This document shows positions 1 through 6,198 of a DNA stretch of 15,086 nucleotides, piece by piece (the stretch's first letter is position 1; each line of letters opens with the position of its first letter). The notes beneath the pieces were generated by a model that was not told the DNA's origin, did not search any database, and saw only the letters and a program-made list of their open reading frames with translations. Source of the stretch: Armatimonadota bacterium (GTDB lineage Bacteria; Armatimonadota; HRBIN16); NCBI GenBank assembly GCA_028275265.1, contig JAPWUZ010000031.1, positions 1-15,086 of the forward strand, in the 5' to 3' direction. Made by a program: the position numbers and the translations under genes.

Positions 1-12
1 TCGGTCTGAAAC

Positions 13-25
13 GGAGGACGTCATT
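13..25 (+). promoter_or_regulatory. Shine-Dalgarno GGAGG before a probable ATT start of dapB
   Basis: GGAGG at 13-17 is followed by five bases and ATT at 23-25. The codons after it (Arg-Val-Ala-Val-Ala-Gly-Ala) match the usual DapB N-terminus right after its initiator Met. This site decides the start in the absence of any in-frame ATG, GTG or TTG. ATT initiation is known for infC in Escherichia coli but is rare. Confidence 0.55.
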
Positions 26-808
26 CGTGTCGCTGTTGCGGGTGCGTGCGGGCGCATGGGCACGCTGGTGGTGCAGACGGTGCTGAAACAACCCGACATG
101 TTGCTGGTGGGCGCGATAGACAAACAATACGTTGGCGAAGACATCGGCACCATAGCCGCAGAACACCCCATCGGCATCACCGTGACCGACCACCTGAGCG
201 ATGCGCTGTCGCAGACCCAGCCTCACGTGCTGGTGGACTTTACCACTCTTGGCGCAGCGGTGAGCCATATTTATACCGCGCTGGAGCATGGCGTGATTCC
301 CATCGTGGGAACTAGCGGCTTTTCCGCCCAAACGCTTTCTGACGTCCGCGAGGCGGTAGAACGCACCGGCACTGCCTGCATTATCGTGCCGAACTTCGCC
401 ATCGGCGCGGTGCTGATGATGCAGTTCGCCAGGGAAGCTGCGCCTTACTTCCCCAATGTGGAGATTATCGAAATGCACCATGATGGCAAGATAGACGCTC
501 CGTCGGGCACGGCGATACGCACTGCTGAAGTCATCGCTGCTGCGCGTACCGAACGCCCACGCCAGATTGCTCAGGAGCAGAAGTTCGAAGGGGCGCGCGG
601 CGCGAGCGTTGCCAGCGTGCCTGTGCATAGCGTTCGGTTGCCCGGTCTGGTGGCGCACCAGATGGTCATATTCGGTGGACAGGGTGAAACGCTTACCATC
701 CGCCACGATTCCATAGACAGGCAGTCCTTCATGCCCGGTGTGATGCTTGCTATCCGTAAAGCGCGGCAGGTACGGGGACTGGTAGTGGGACTGGAGCATC
801 TGCTGTAG
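23..808 (+). CDS. dapB: 4-hydroxy-tetrahydrodipicolinate reductase (DapB)
   Basis: Cytosolic NAD(P)H-dependent reductase of the diaminopimelate/lysine pathway; it reduces the product of DapA to tetrahydrodipicolinate. With a start at 23 the protein is 261 residues, close to the usual 265-270. The Rossmann glycine motif GACGRMG is encoded at 41-61, so the ATG at 56 would delete it and cannot be the true start. Further family marks are VDFTT, GTSGF, the NFAIG loop, and the catalytic block EMHHDGKIDAPSGTA with the paired His at about residues 152-153 and Lys at 156. No in-frame ATG, GTG or TTG lies between 2 and 55. The ATT at 23 sits five bases after a GGAGG at 13-17, so I take ATT as the start; the alternative is a start upstream of the window, since the frame is open to the left edge. 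First gene of a tight operon with the aldolase (22 bases downstream) and argJ. Function is very sure; the start is less so. Confidence 0.93.
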   Translation: MRVAVAGACGRMGTLVVQTVLKQPDMLLVGAIDKQYVGEDIGTIAAEHPIGITVTDHLSDALSQTQPHVLVDFTTLGAAVSHIYTALEHGVIPIVGTSGFSAQTLSDVREAVERTGTACIIVPNFAIGAVLMMQFAREAAPYFPNVEIIEMHHDGKIDAPSGTAIRTAEVIAAARTERPRQIAQEQKFEGARGASVASVPVHSVRLPGLVAHQMVIFGGQGETLTIRHDSIDRQSFMPGVMLAIRKARQVRGLVVGLEHLL

Positions 809-830
809 AAAAACGGCAGGAGGTGCGGAG

Positions 831-1490
831 ATGAAACTCTTTCTGGATACCGCCAACATCGAGGAGATTAAGACCGCCTGGAGTTGGGGGGCGATTGAGG
901 GTGTAACCACCAACCCCTCGCTGGTGGCGAAGGAGGGACGTCCGTTCAAGGACATCGTGCGGGAAATCTGCGAGATTGTGAATCCGGGTGACATCAGTGC
1001 GGAGGTAGTCAGTCTGGATGCAGAGGGTATGATTCGGGAGGCGCGTGAAGTCGCCAGCTGGCATCCCAACATCGTGGTCAAAATCCCCATGACGAAAGAA
1101 GGCATGAAGGCGGTGCGGGTGCTTTCACAGGAGGGCATCCGGTGCAACGTGACGCTGGTGTTTAGCCTCTCGCAGGCGTTTCTGGCAGCGAAGGCAGGGG
1201 CATACTACATCAGCAACTTTGTGGGGCGCGTGGACGATATCAGCGGCGAGGGCATGAACGCTGTGCGCGACACGGTGAACATGATTAAAGAATACGGTTT
1301 CAAAAGCCAAGTGCTGGTCGCCAGCGTGCGTCATCCCATGCACGTGGTGGAAGCACTGCGGGCAGGGGCACATGCCTGCACCGTGCCGTTCAAGGTGCTG
1401 GAGCAACTCTATCAACATCCGCTGACGGACATCGGTATCCAGCGGTTTCTCGCGGATTGGGAGAAATCGGGGGCAAGGATTTTCGGATGA
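831..1490 (+). CDS. Transaldolase-like fructose-6-phosphate aldolase family protein
   Basis: A 219-residue single-domain class I aldolase of the small transaldolase/FSA (TalC/MipB) subfamily, about 100 residues shorter than classical transaldolase. These cytosolic enzymes either transfer dihydroxyacetone units between sugar phosphates or cleave fructose 6-phosphate; sequence alone does not decide which. The N-terminus MKLFLDTANIEEI and the GVTTNPSL motif (residues 24-31) are diagnostic. The Schiff-base lysine is K84 in IVVKIP. The NVTLVFS strand, the ISNFVGRVDD segment and the ASVRHP segment follow in normal order. The usual Pro of the ISPFVGR motif is Asn here. A clean AGGAGG (818-823) lies seven bases before the ATG. 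The gene sits 22 bases after dapB, and its stop overlaps the argJ start as ATGA, so the three genes are very likely one transcript. In many related bacteria this gene is annotated tal or fsa. Confidence 0.93.
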   Translation: MKLFLDTANIEEIKTAWSWGAIEGVTTNPSLVAKEGRPFKDIVREICEIVNPGDISAEVVSLDAEGMIREAREVASWHPNIVVKIPMTKEGMKAVRVLSQEGIRCNVTLVFSLSQAFLAAKAGAYYISNFVGRVDDISGEGMNAVRDTVNMIKEYGFKSQVLVASVRHPMHVVEALRAGAHACTVPFKVLEQLYQHPLTDIGIQRFLADWEKSGARIFG

Positions 1491-2686
1491 CCCAAAACAT
1501 GACGTGGATAACAGGTTCTGTGACTGCGCCGCGCGGTTTTCGGGCGGCGGGAGTGCGCTGTGGCATCAAGTCGCAGGGTAAAGACCTCGCGCTTATCGTT
1601 TCGGATACGCCGGCAACGGTCGCCGGAATGTTCACCACCAACCGCGCGGCAGCACCGTGCGTGCGCTACTCGCGTCACGTGGTGGAAGCAGGAACCGCCC
1701 GCGCCATCATCGCCAACAGCGGCAACGCGAACGCCGCCACCGGCGAAGAGGGCTTCATGGACAATGTGCGCATGGCACAGAAAGTGGCGCAGCTGCTGGA
1801 ATGCCCACCGGCACAGGTGGTGACTGCCAGCACGGGCATCATCGGTCACCGATTGCCCATCGAGAAGGTAGAAAAGGGCATCGAGCAGGCGATGCTGGAA
1901 CTCTCTCCGGATGGCGGTAACGCAGCTGCTGAAGCCATCATGACCACCGATACCGTGCCCAAGCAGGAAGCCATTCGCCTGCACCTGCCCGCGGGCGCAG
2001 TGCATATCGGCGGCATTGCTAAAGGTGCGGGGATGATTGCTCCCAATATGGCAACCATGCTCTGTTTTCTCACCACCGACGCACAGATTGCCTCGCCAGC
2101 GCTGCAGCAGGTGCTGAAAGACGCCGTGGAACGCTCCTTCCACTGCCTCACCATCGACTCCGACACCAGCACCAACGACATGGTGGTGATTTTAGCCAAC
2201 GGGCAGTCGGGGGTGGACGTACATCGCTATCTGAACGATTTCCAGATGGCTCTAGAGAACCTGTGTATTCGTCTGGCTCAGCGCATCGCGCGTGACGGCG
2301 AGGGAGCCACCAAGCTGGTGGAGATTGAGGTGCGCGGCGCGCCCACCTTCACGCAGGCGCGCAAAATGGCGAAGACGGTGGCGGAGTCGCCGTTGGTGAA
2401 GACCGCCCTCTTCGGCAACGACCCGAACTGGGGACGTGTTCTGGCGGCGATGGGACGCAGTGGGGTCGATTTTGACCCCGATCGAGCGCAAATCGCCCTG
2501 CAGGGCACACTGGTGTATACCGAGGGTAAACCAACCGCCTTTGATGCACGTGAGCTGCATGAACAGCTGAAGACGGATACGGTCACCATCGTCATCGACC
2601 TGCAGGAAGGCACCGAACACGCTACCGTGTGGACGTGCGACTTCAGCTACGATTACGTGCGCATCAACGCGGAGTACCACACCTAG
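1487..2686 (+). CDS. argJ: Bifunctional ornithine acetyltransferase / N-acetylglutamate synthase (ArgJ)
   Basis: Arginine biosynthesis enzyme that moves the acetyl group from N-acetylornithine to glutamate, recycling acetyl in the cyclic pathway; bifunctional members also use acetyl-CoA. From the ATG at 1487 it is 399 residues, the normal family length. ArgJ is made as a precursor that cleaves itself at an Ala-Thr bond; the KGAGMIAPNMATML block is intact and puts the nucleophile at about T190. The STGIIG oxyanion-hole region, the GNDPNWGR motif and a C-terminus ending RINAEYHT are all typical. The reading frame is open back to 1457, but the ATG at 1487 overlaps the preceding TGA (ATGA) and has AAGGA at 1475-1479, so coupled translation from 1487 is favoured; the ATG at 1499 is a weaker alternative. 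Last gene of the dapB operon; no clear terminator hairpin follows it. Confidence 0.96.
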   Translation: MTQNMTWITGSVTAPRGFRAAGVRCGIKSQGKDLALIVSDTPATVAGMFTTNRAAAPCVRYSRHVVEAGTARAIIANSGNANAATGEEGFMDNVRMAQKVAQLLECPPAQVVTASTGIIGHRLPIEKVEKGIEQAMLELSPDGGNAAAEAIMTTDTVPKQEAIRLHLPAGAVHIGGIAKGAGMIAPNMATMLCFLTTDAQIASPALQQVLKDAVERSFHCLTIDSDTSTNDMVVILANGQSGVDVHRYLNDFQMALENLCIRLAQRIARDGEGATKLVEIEVRGAPTFTQARKMAKTVAESPLVKTALFGNDPNWGRVLAAMGRSGVDFDPDRAQIALQGTLVYTEGKPTAFDARELHEQLKTDTVTIVIDLQEGTEHATVWTCDFSYDYVRINAEYHT

Positions 2687-2754
2687 ACCGGAGGTAGACC
2701 CAATGGTGTCAGCCGCTGCGGGTTATCATGCCCTCGTGTACAGGGTCACATCCT

Positions 2755-3588
2755 TCACTCAAACTCTTGCAGCGCTCGCTGGAGTAGGTCATCTACGCCC
2801 AGCTGTTCAGCAAAAGAGTGCATGTAATCGGTGTCGAGCGTATTGCCCTGCAGGCGCAATACACCCAGCGCATCCTTCCACTGCTGTGCGGCAACCTCTC
2901 TGCCCTGCCGGTACCACCACAGTTTGGCGAGAACAGCCTCTTCGGGAGCCACGACGGACACCAGAGAGGATGCCTCGGGATGCAGGGAGTAACGGCGCGC
3001 ACGAGAAATCACTGCTCGATCGAGCGGATGGTCTCGAGCCACAAAAACGTCCACTTTGAGCACCGTTTCGCGGTGAATCAGGTTGAAGCTCTCCCGGCGT
3101 GCAACAGCATCGGAAATCATAGCAGCATCCACGTAAAACTCGGTCTGTAGCATCTTCGCCATGGGGGCAACATGCTCTACTTTCAAGTCGGCGACAATGT
3201 CGACGTCCTGAGTGGCGCGTGCCACTCCGTACAGCGCGGTCGCGATGGAACCCGAAATCGCATAATCAACCTTCAGGTTCTCCAGCACAAAAGTCACCTT
3301 CAGAGTGACCGCAATGGGTTCAGGCATCATCGGCATATCTCCGTAAACTTTCTGCGCCAGTTTCTCGCCCAGCAACAAGCCAGCCAAACGGCGACGCAGC
3401 TCAGCCTCACTGGCGTTCGGGTAGCGGGCTCGCAGACCGCTCCACAGCAGTGACTTCACTGCGGCGTTCAGTTCCGCCACCATCTGCATTTTGCGCCACG
3501 TTGGCAGCTGGCGTAACATCTCGACCAGTTGCTGTTCCACACGCGGGTCGGTATCTTCAAACAAGCATCCCATCCAACCGACACTCAC
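2755..3588 (-). CDS. Nucleotidyltransferase-fold protein with N-terminal helical domain
   Basis: A 277-residue protein with two parts. Residues about 11-83 form a charged helical region (TDPRVEQQLVEMLR, then GEKLAQKVYG). Residues about 97-277 look like the minimal nucleotidyltransferase fold found in AbiEii/DUF6036-like proteins: a Gly-Ser at 113-114 in AISGSIATALYG, the acidic pair D128 and D130 in QDVDIVADL, a third acidic residue at D180 in LKVDVF, and the APEEAVLAKLWWYR segment. The metal-binding triad therefore looks intact, but the substrate cannot be told. The GTG start at 3588 overlaps the stop of the upstream sigma factor gene (GTGA), which implies coupled translation; an ATG five codons inside is the alternative. 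I see no antitoxin-like partner of AbiEi type beside it, so a toxin role is not supported. Last gene of the minus-strand run. Confidence 0.72.
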   Translation of the reverse strand: MSVGWMGCLFEDTDPRVEQQLVEMLRQLPTWRKMQMVAELNAAVKSLLWSGLRARYPNASEAELRRRLAGLLLGEKLAQKVYGDMPMMPEPIAVTLKVTFVLENLKVDYAISGSIATALYGVARATQDVDIVADLKVEHVAPMAKMLQTEFYVDAAMISDAVARRESFNLIHRETVLKVDVFVARDHPLDRAVISRARRYSLHPEASSLVSVVAPEEAVLAKLWWYRQGREVAAQQWKDALGVLRLQGNTLDTDYMHSFAEQLGVDDLLQRALQEFE

Positions 3589-4175
3589 GACTCGGAGAAG
3601 TATTCCTCCAGATGTTCGCGCAGCAGGGCGCGGGCGCGATGCAGGCGTGCCTTCACCGCTGCTACGGTTAAGCCGGTGCGTTCGGCGGTCTCCTGATTGG
3701 ACAGGTCTTCCATGTCGCGCAGCACCAGCACCTCGCGCAGGTTCGGAGGCAGTTTATCCACCGCCTCGCGCACCTTCTGCCGTATCTCCTCGTCCAGCAC
3801 CACCTGCTGCGGGTTCTGCGCGCTCAAATCGGTCATCTGGCGCAGCAGCGTTTCGGCATCCTCCTCTTCACCGAGCGGCTGGTCGAGCGAGACGGTAGGA
3901 TGCGCCAGCATCTGCTGCTGTTTGCGCACGCACAGGTTGCGCGCGATGCGATAGAGCCACGTGGCAAAGGAGGCGTCACCTCGAAATTGTGGCAGGGCGC
4001 GGAAGGCGCGTATCAACGCTTCCTGCAACACGTCCGCCGCCAGGTCCGGGTTGGCGCAGGCACGGGTCATCGCGCGGTACACCTGTGCCTGGTAGCGGTG
4101 CACCAGCCTGTCAAAGGCACGGCTGTCGCCCTGTTGCGCGGCGCGAATCAGGTAGCGGTCTTCACGAGTGGACAT
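3585..4175 (-). CDS. ECF-type RNA polymerase sigma factor (sigma-70 family)
   Basis: A 196-residue extracytoplasmic-function sigma factor. Region 2 covers about residues 10-85, with FDRLVHRYQAQVYR, the DVLQEALIRAFRAL core-binding helix and the FATWLYRIARNLC -10-recognition helix. A Gln- and Glu-rich linker follows (about 85-130). Region 4 is a helix-turn-helix at about 138-190 with LPPNLREVLVLRDMEDLSNQ and the recognition helix TVAAVKARLHRARALLR. A GAGGG lies eight bases before the ATG. ECF factors are normally held by an anti-sigma factor encoded next door; here the next gene is a nucleotidyltransferase-like protein whose start overlaps this stop, and no zinc-finger or membrane anti-sigma is visible. 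Which promoters it reads cannot be told from this window. The aldo/keto reductase gene ends 40 bases upstream in the same direction. Confidence 0.93.
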   Translation of the reverse strand: MSTREDRYLIRAAQQGDSRAFDRLVHRYQAQVYRAMTRACANPDLAADVLQEALIRAFRALPQFRGDASFATWLYRIARNLCVRKQQQMLAHPTVSLDQPLGEEEDAETLLRQMTDLSAQNPQQVVLDEEIRQKVREAVDKLPPNLREVLVLRDMEDLSNQETAERTGLTVAAVKARLHRARALLREHLEEYFSES

Positions 4176-4215
4176 CGATTTTTCCCTCTTTGTCTGCTCA
4201 TTGGTTCACACGTTC

Positions 4216-5109
4216 CTACCCCGCGAGAATGCGCTTTATCATGCCCAGCGTCTCGTCTATCTGCTCGGGCTTCTCGAATCCGATGATAAAGTTATCCACG
4301 CACTGCTGTGTCAGCACAAACCGCAGGCTTTCTTCACGCTCTTGCGGGGTCTGGAATCTGCCTTCGCCGAAAATCTTCATGCCGACGACGCCTTTTCCCG
4401 CCGCTCGCATCTGGCGCAGCAGTTCGGCAATCTCTTCGGGTTTACCGTCCATTGCCGTGCCCCGATGGTTGATGCGCGCCAGCTGCACCTGCACCCAGGG
4501 CGAAGCCTGCGACACCTTGAGGGCGGGAAGGCTGTGGCAGGAGGTGCCGTGCGCCCGGATAATCTTCTTTTGTCGCGCCTCTTCCAGCGCATCCCGCATC
4601 GCACGCAGGTCATCTGCCCACGTCGGGGATGTGGTACAATGGAGCAGCACGATGTCAATGTAGTCTGTGTCCAGCTCCTGTCGGAAGCGGTCCAGCGCGC
4701 GTTTCGCATCGGTCTCCGGCTCCGGTAAACCCATCGGGCTGAACCAGATTTTGCTCTGGATGACTATCTTCTCACGCGGTATCCCCCTCAGCGCGTCGCG
4801 GAGGAAGGTGTGCGTGCCATAGAGGTCAGCGGTGTCGAAGAAGGTGATACCGCTATCGTAGGCGTGCCGAACCAGCGCGATAAACGCCTCCTTGCCCATG
4901 CGGGTATGATTGGATTGGCGCATCCAGCCGCGCACGCCGGTACCGATACTGACAAAAGACGCCTTGATGCCCGTTTTACCCAGCGCTACCTGTTCCACCG
5001 GCGACCGCACTGGGGGCTTTTGCTCCGTATTGGCAACACCTTCGAGTAGCATTCCTCCTGCCCCCGCCAGAACAGTGCCGATAAACTCCCTTCGTGTCAG
5101 TGAACGCAT
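4216..5109 (-). CDS. Tat-signal aldo/keto reductase
   Basis: A 297-residue (beta/alpha)8 oxidoreductase of the aldo/keto reductase superfamily, expected to use NADPH to reduce carbonyls or oxidise alcohols; its substrate is unknown. The catalytic tetrad is complete: D92 and Y97 in FFDTADLYGTH, K120 in VIQSK and H157 in IVLLHC. The N-terminus, LTRREFIG followed by a hydrophobic stretch to about residue 23, is a twin-arginine signal, which predicts export of the folded protein with its cofactor. There is no C-terminal iron-sulphur cluster motif, unlike one common subgroup. The ATG is preceded by a strong AGGAGGAG (5116-5123). The gene lies 15 bases after the Uma2 gene and 40 bases before the sigma factor gene, so the group is probably transcribed together. 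Confidence 0.92.
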   Translation of the reverse strand: MRSLTRREFIGTVLAGAGGMLLEGVANTEQKPPVRSPVEQVALGKTGIKASFVSIGTGVRGWMRQSNHTRMGKEAFIALVRHAYDSGITFFDTADLYGTHTFLRDALRGIPREKIVIQSKIWFSPMGLPEPETDAKRALDRFRQELDTDYIDIVLLHCTTSPTWADDLRAMRDALEEARQKKIIRAHGTSCHSLPALKVSQASPWVQVQLARINHRGTAMDGKPEEIAELLRQMRAAGKGVVGMKIFGEGRFQTPQEREESLRFVLTQQCVDNFIIGFEKPEQIDETLGMIKRILAG

Positions 5110-5124
5110 CTGATACTCCTCCTG

Positions 5125-5787
5125 CTAGAGTGTGGAACCACCCAGTATTCGCTGTGCCAGCCGTTGCCGAAGCTCAGGGGACAGCATTTCGTGCAGCGCG
5201 CTCGCGGGGTCGGGCAGTTGCTCCCCGCTGAACCACGCCCGCTTCACCCGAAAGCCCGGCAACACGCGGCTCTCGAACCAGCCTTCGTCGTTCTCTTCCA
5301 TAGGCACGAAGCTGCCCTGCTCCAGCACGAACACACTCAACCCCCGATGGCGTGGACGCGAGTCGATAAGCCAGTATTCGCGCACCGCTTCGCGCTCATA
5401 CTCCAGAAATTTCTCCACACGGTCGCGACGGACACTATCCTCCGAGACGACCTCCACTACCAGGTCCGGTCCGCCAGTGAAACGTTCCTCCGACAGGTTC
5501 TGCAGGCGTTCTCCAGTAATAACAAGGATGTCCGGTTCACGCGAGGACGGACGGCTGGGTAGAAACACCTCGAAGGGAGCAATAATCACTTTGCTCTGTT
5601 CCCGAAGCGATGCCAGGGATTGCAACAGAAAATACAGCAAGCCGACGATTGTTTGGTGCGGTTCTTTTGGCGGCATGAGCAAAATAACCTCCCCGTCTAC
5701 CCATTCGGCGTAGGTGTCCTCGCCTGCCCACTTCAAGAACTCCTCATAACTCATTCGCAGCCGTTCGGTTTTCAGTGCGGTCTGCAT
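5125..5787 (-). CDS. Uma2-family PD-(D/E)XK endonuclease-like protein
   Basis: A 220-residue member of the Uma2 (DUF820) family, restriction-endonuclease-fold proteins that are very abundant in cyanobacteria, Chloroflexota and Armatimonadota and whose biological role is unsettled. Family landmarks in order: MSYEEFLKW, the WVDGEVILL strand, the active-site Asp in SREPDILV, PDLVVEVVSEDS with the active-site Glu, a Lys in VEKFLEYE, and YWLIDSRPR. The frame is open back to 5826, but that longer form would begin upstream of the TATAAT box at 5809-5814. The ATG at 5787 lies ten bases after GGAGG and downstream of the inferred transcription start, so 5787 is chosen. First gene of the minus-strand run. 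Confidence 0.9.
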   Translation of the reverse strand: MQTALKTERLRMSYEEFLKWAGEDTYAEWVDGEVILLMPPKEPHQTIVGLLYFLLQSLASLREQSKVIIAPFEVFLPSRPSSREPDILVITGERLQNLSEERFTGGPDLVVEVVSEDSVRRDRVEKFLEYEREAVREYWLIDSRPRHRGLSVFVLEQGSFVPMEENDEGWFESRVLPGFRVKRAWFSGEQLPDPASALHEMLSPELRQRLAQRILGGSTL

Positions 5788-5808
5788 GGCACATCGACCT
5801 CCGCCTGT

Positions 5809-5838
5809 ATTATACGCTTTCCACAAAGGGGCTGTCTA
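5809..5838 (-). promoter_or_regulatory. Sigma-70-type promoter for the Uma2-AKR-sigma gene run
   Basis: On the minus strand, TAGACA (5833-5838, five of six to TTGACA) is followed by 18 bases and a perfect TATAAT (5809-5814). Transcription would start near 5802, about 15 bases before the Uma2 ATG. The four downstream genes have gaps of 15 and 40 bases and one overlap, so this may drive all of them. Confidence 0.7.
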
Positions 5839-5878
5839 CGTCAGCGTCGGGTACAGCGCCAGGGATGAGGTCCGCAAA

Positions 5879-5922
5879 CACCCCTCTCCCGCAGCGTCGG
5901 GAGAGGCGCAGGGGGTGAGGGC
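5879..5922. repeat. REP-like intergenic palindrome
   Basis: A perfect 9-base stem, CCTCTCCCG (5883-5891) against CGGGAGAGG (5898-5906), with a six-base loop CAGCGT. A second, outer pairing CACCCC (5879-5884) with GGGGTG (5912-5917) is also possible. There is no T-run after either arm, so it does not look like an intrinsic terminator. Similar CCCTCTCCC/GGGGGTGAGGG sequences are common dispersed intergenic elements in GC-rich bacterial genomes. It lies between two divergent promoters. Confidence 0.6.
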
Positions 5923-5976
5923 AAACCACCCCAGCAGATTTTTCCAAAAAATTCCTCCGAACCCCGCAAAAATGCC

Positions 5977-6006
5977 TTGACAAATCTACAATGGGTTTGC
6001 TATTAT
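5977..6006 (+). promoter_or_regulatory. Strong extended -10 promoter of the RHS gene
   Basis: A perfect TTGACA (5977-5982), 18-base spacer and TATTAT (6001-6006, five of six), with a TGC just before the -10 box giving an extended -10 element. Transcription should start near 6013, leaving a leader of about 75 bases before the ATG at 6088. The surrounding DNA is AT-rich compared with the genes. Confidence 0.75.
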
Positions 6007-6034
6007 CAACATAGTAGAGCAGTCTCCCGCGGTT

Positions 6035-6049
6035 TCTGGAAGTTCCTGA
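6035..6049. promoter_or_regulatory. 15-base dyad in the RHS leader (possible operator)
   Basis: An interrupted palindrome of the form TCnGGAAnTTCCnGA sits about 22 bases after the predicted transcription start. Its symmetry and position would suit a dimeric repressor or a small RNA hairpin. No second copy was seen, so the call rests on symmetry only. Confidence 0.3.
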
Positions 6050-6087
6050 AGGCTTTCAAAACCATCACACAAGGAGGGTGCTGAAAA

Positions 6088-6198
6088 ATGCTACGACGGT
6101 TTCCTTACCTGCGCACACTCGCTACGGTGTGCATCCTGAGCCTCACCGTGCAGGTGGCGGCTCCGCTCTTCGCTTCCCCCGGCACAAGGGGGGGGTAA
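6088..6198 (+). CDS. Signal-peptide start of the RHS protein, ending at a G8 frame junction
   Basis: An ATG at 6088 has a near-perfect Shine-Dalgarno (AAGGAGGGTG, 6071-6080) and encodes 36 residues: a positive n-region (MLRRFPYLRT), a hydrophobic core (LATVCILSLTVQVAAPLFA) and a likely Ala-Ser cleavage point. This is a classical Sec signal peptide and is the natural N-terminus of the secreted RHS protein that follows. The frame stops at TAA (6196-6198) directly after a run of eight G. Moving back one base inside the run, or having nine G, continues into the RHS body. In the body's own frame the upstream codons (from GTG 6078) encode no signal peptide and that GTG touches the Shine-Dalgarno, so it is not a credible start. 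Confidence 0.7.
   Translation: MLRRFPYLRTLATVCILSLTVQVAAPLFASPGTRGG

Noticed and set aside
2755..3588. AbiEii-type toxin of a toxin-antitoxin pair
   Set aside because: The nucleotidyltransferase fold alone fits, but there is no adjacent AbiEi-like antitoxin; the partner is a sigma factor.
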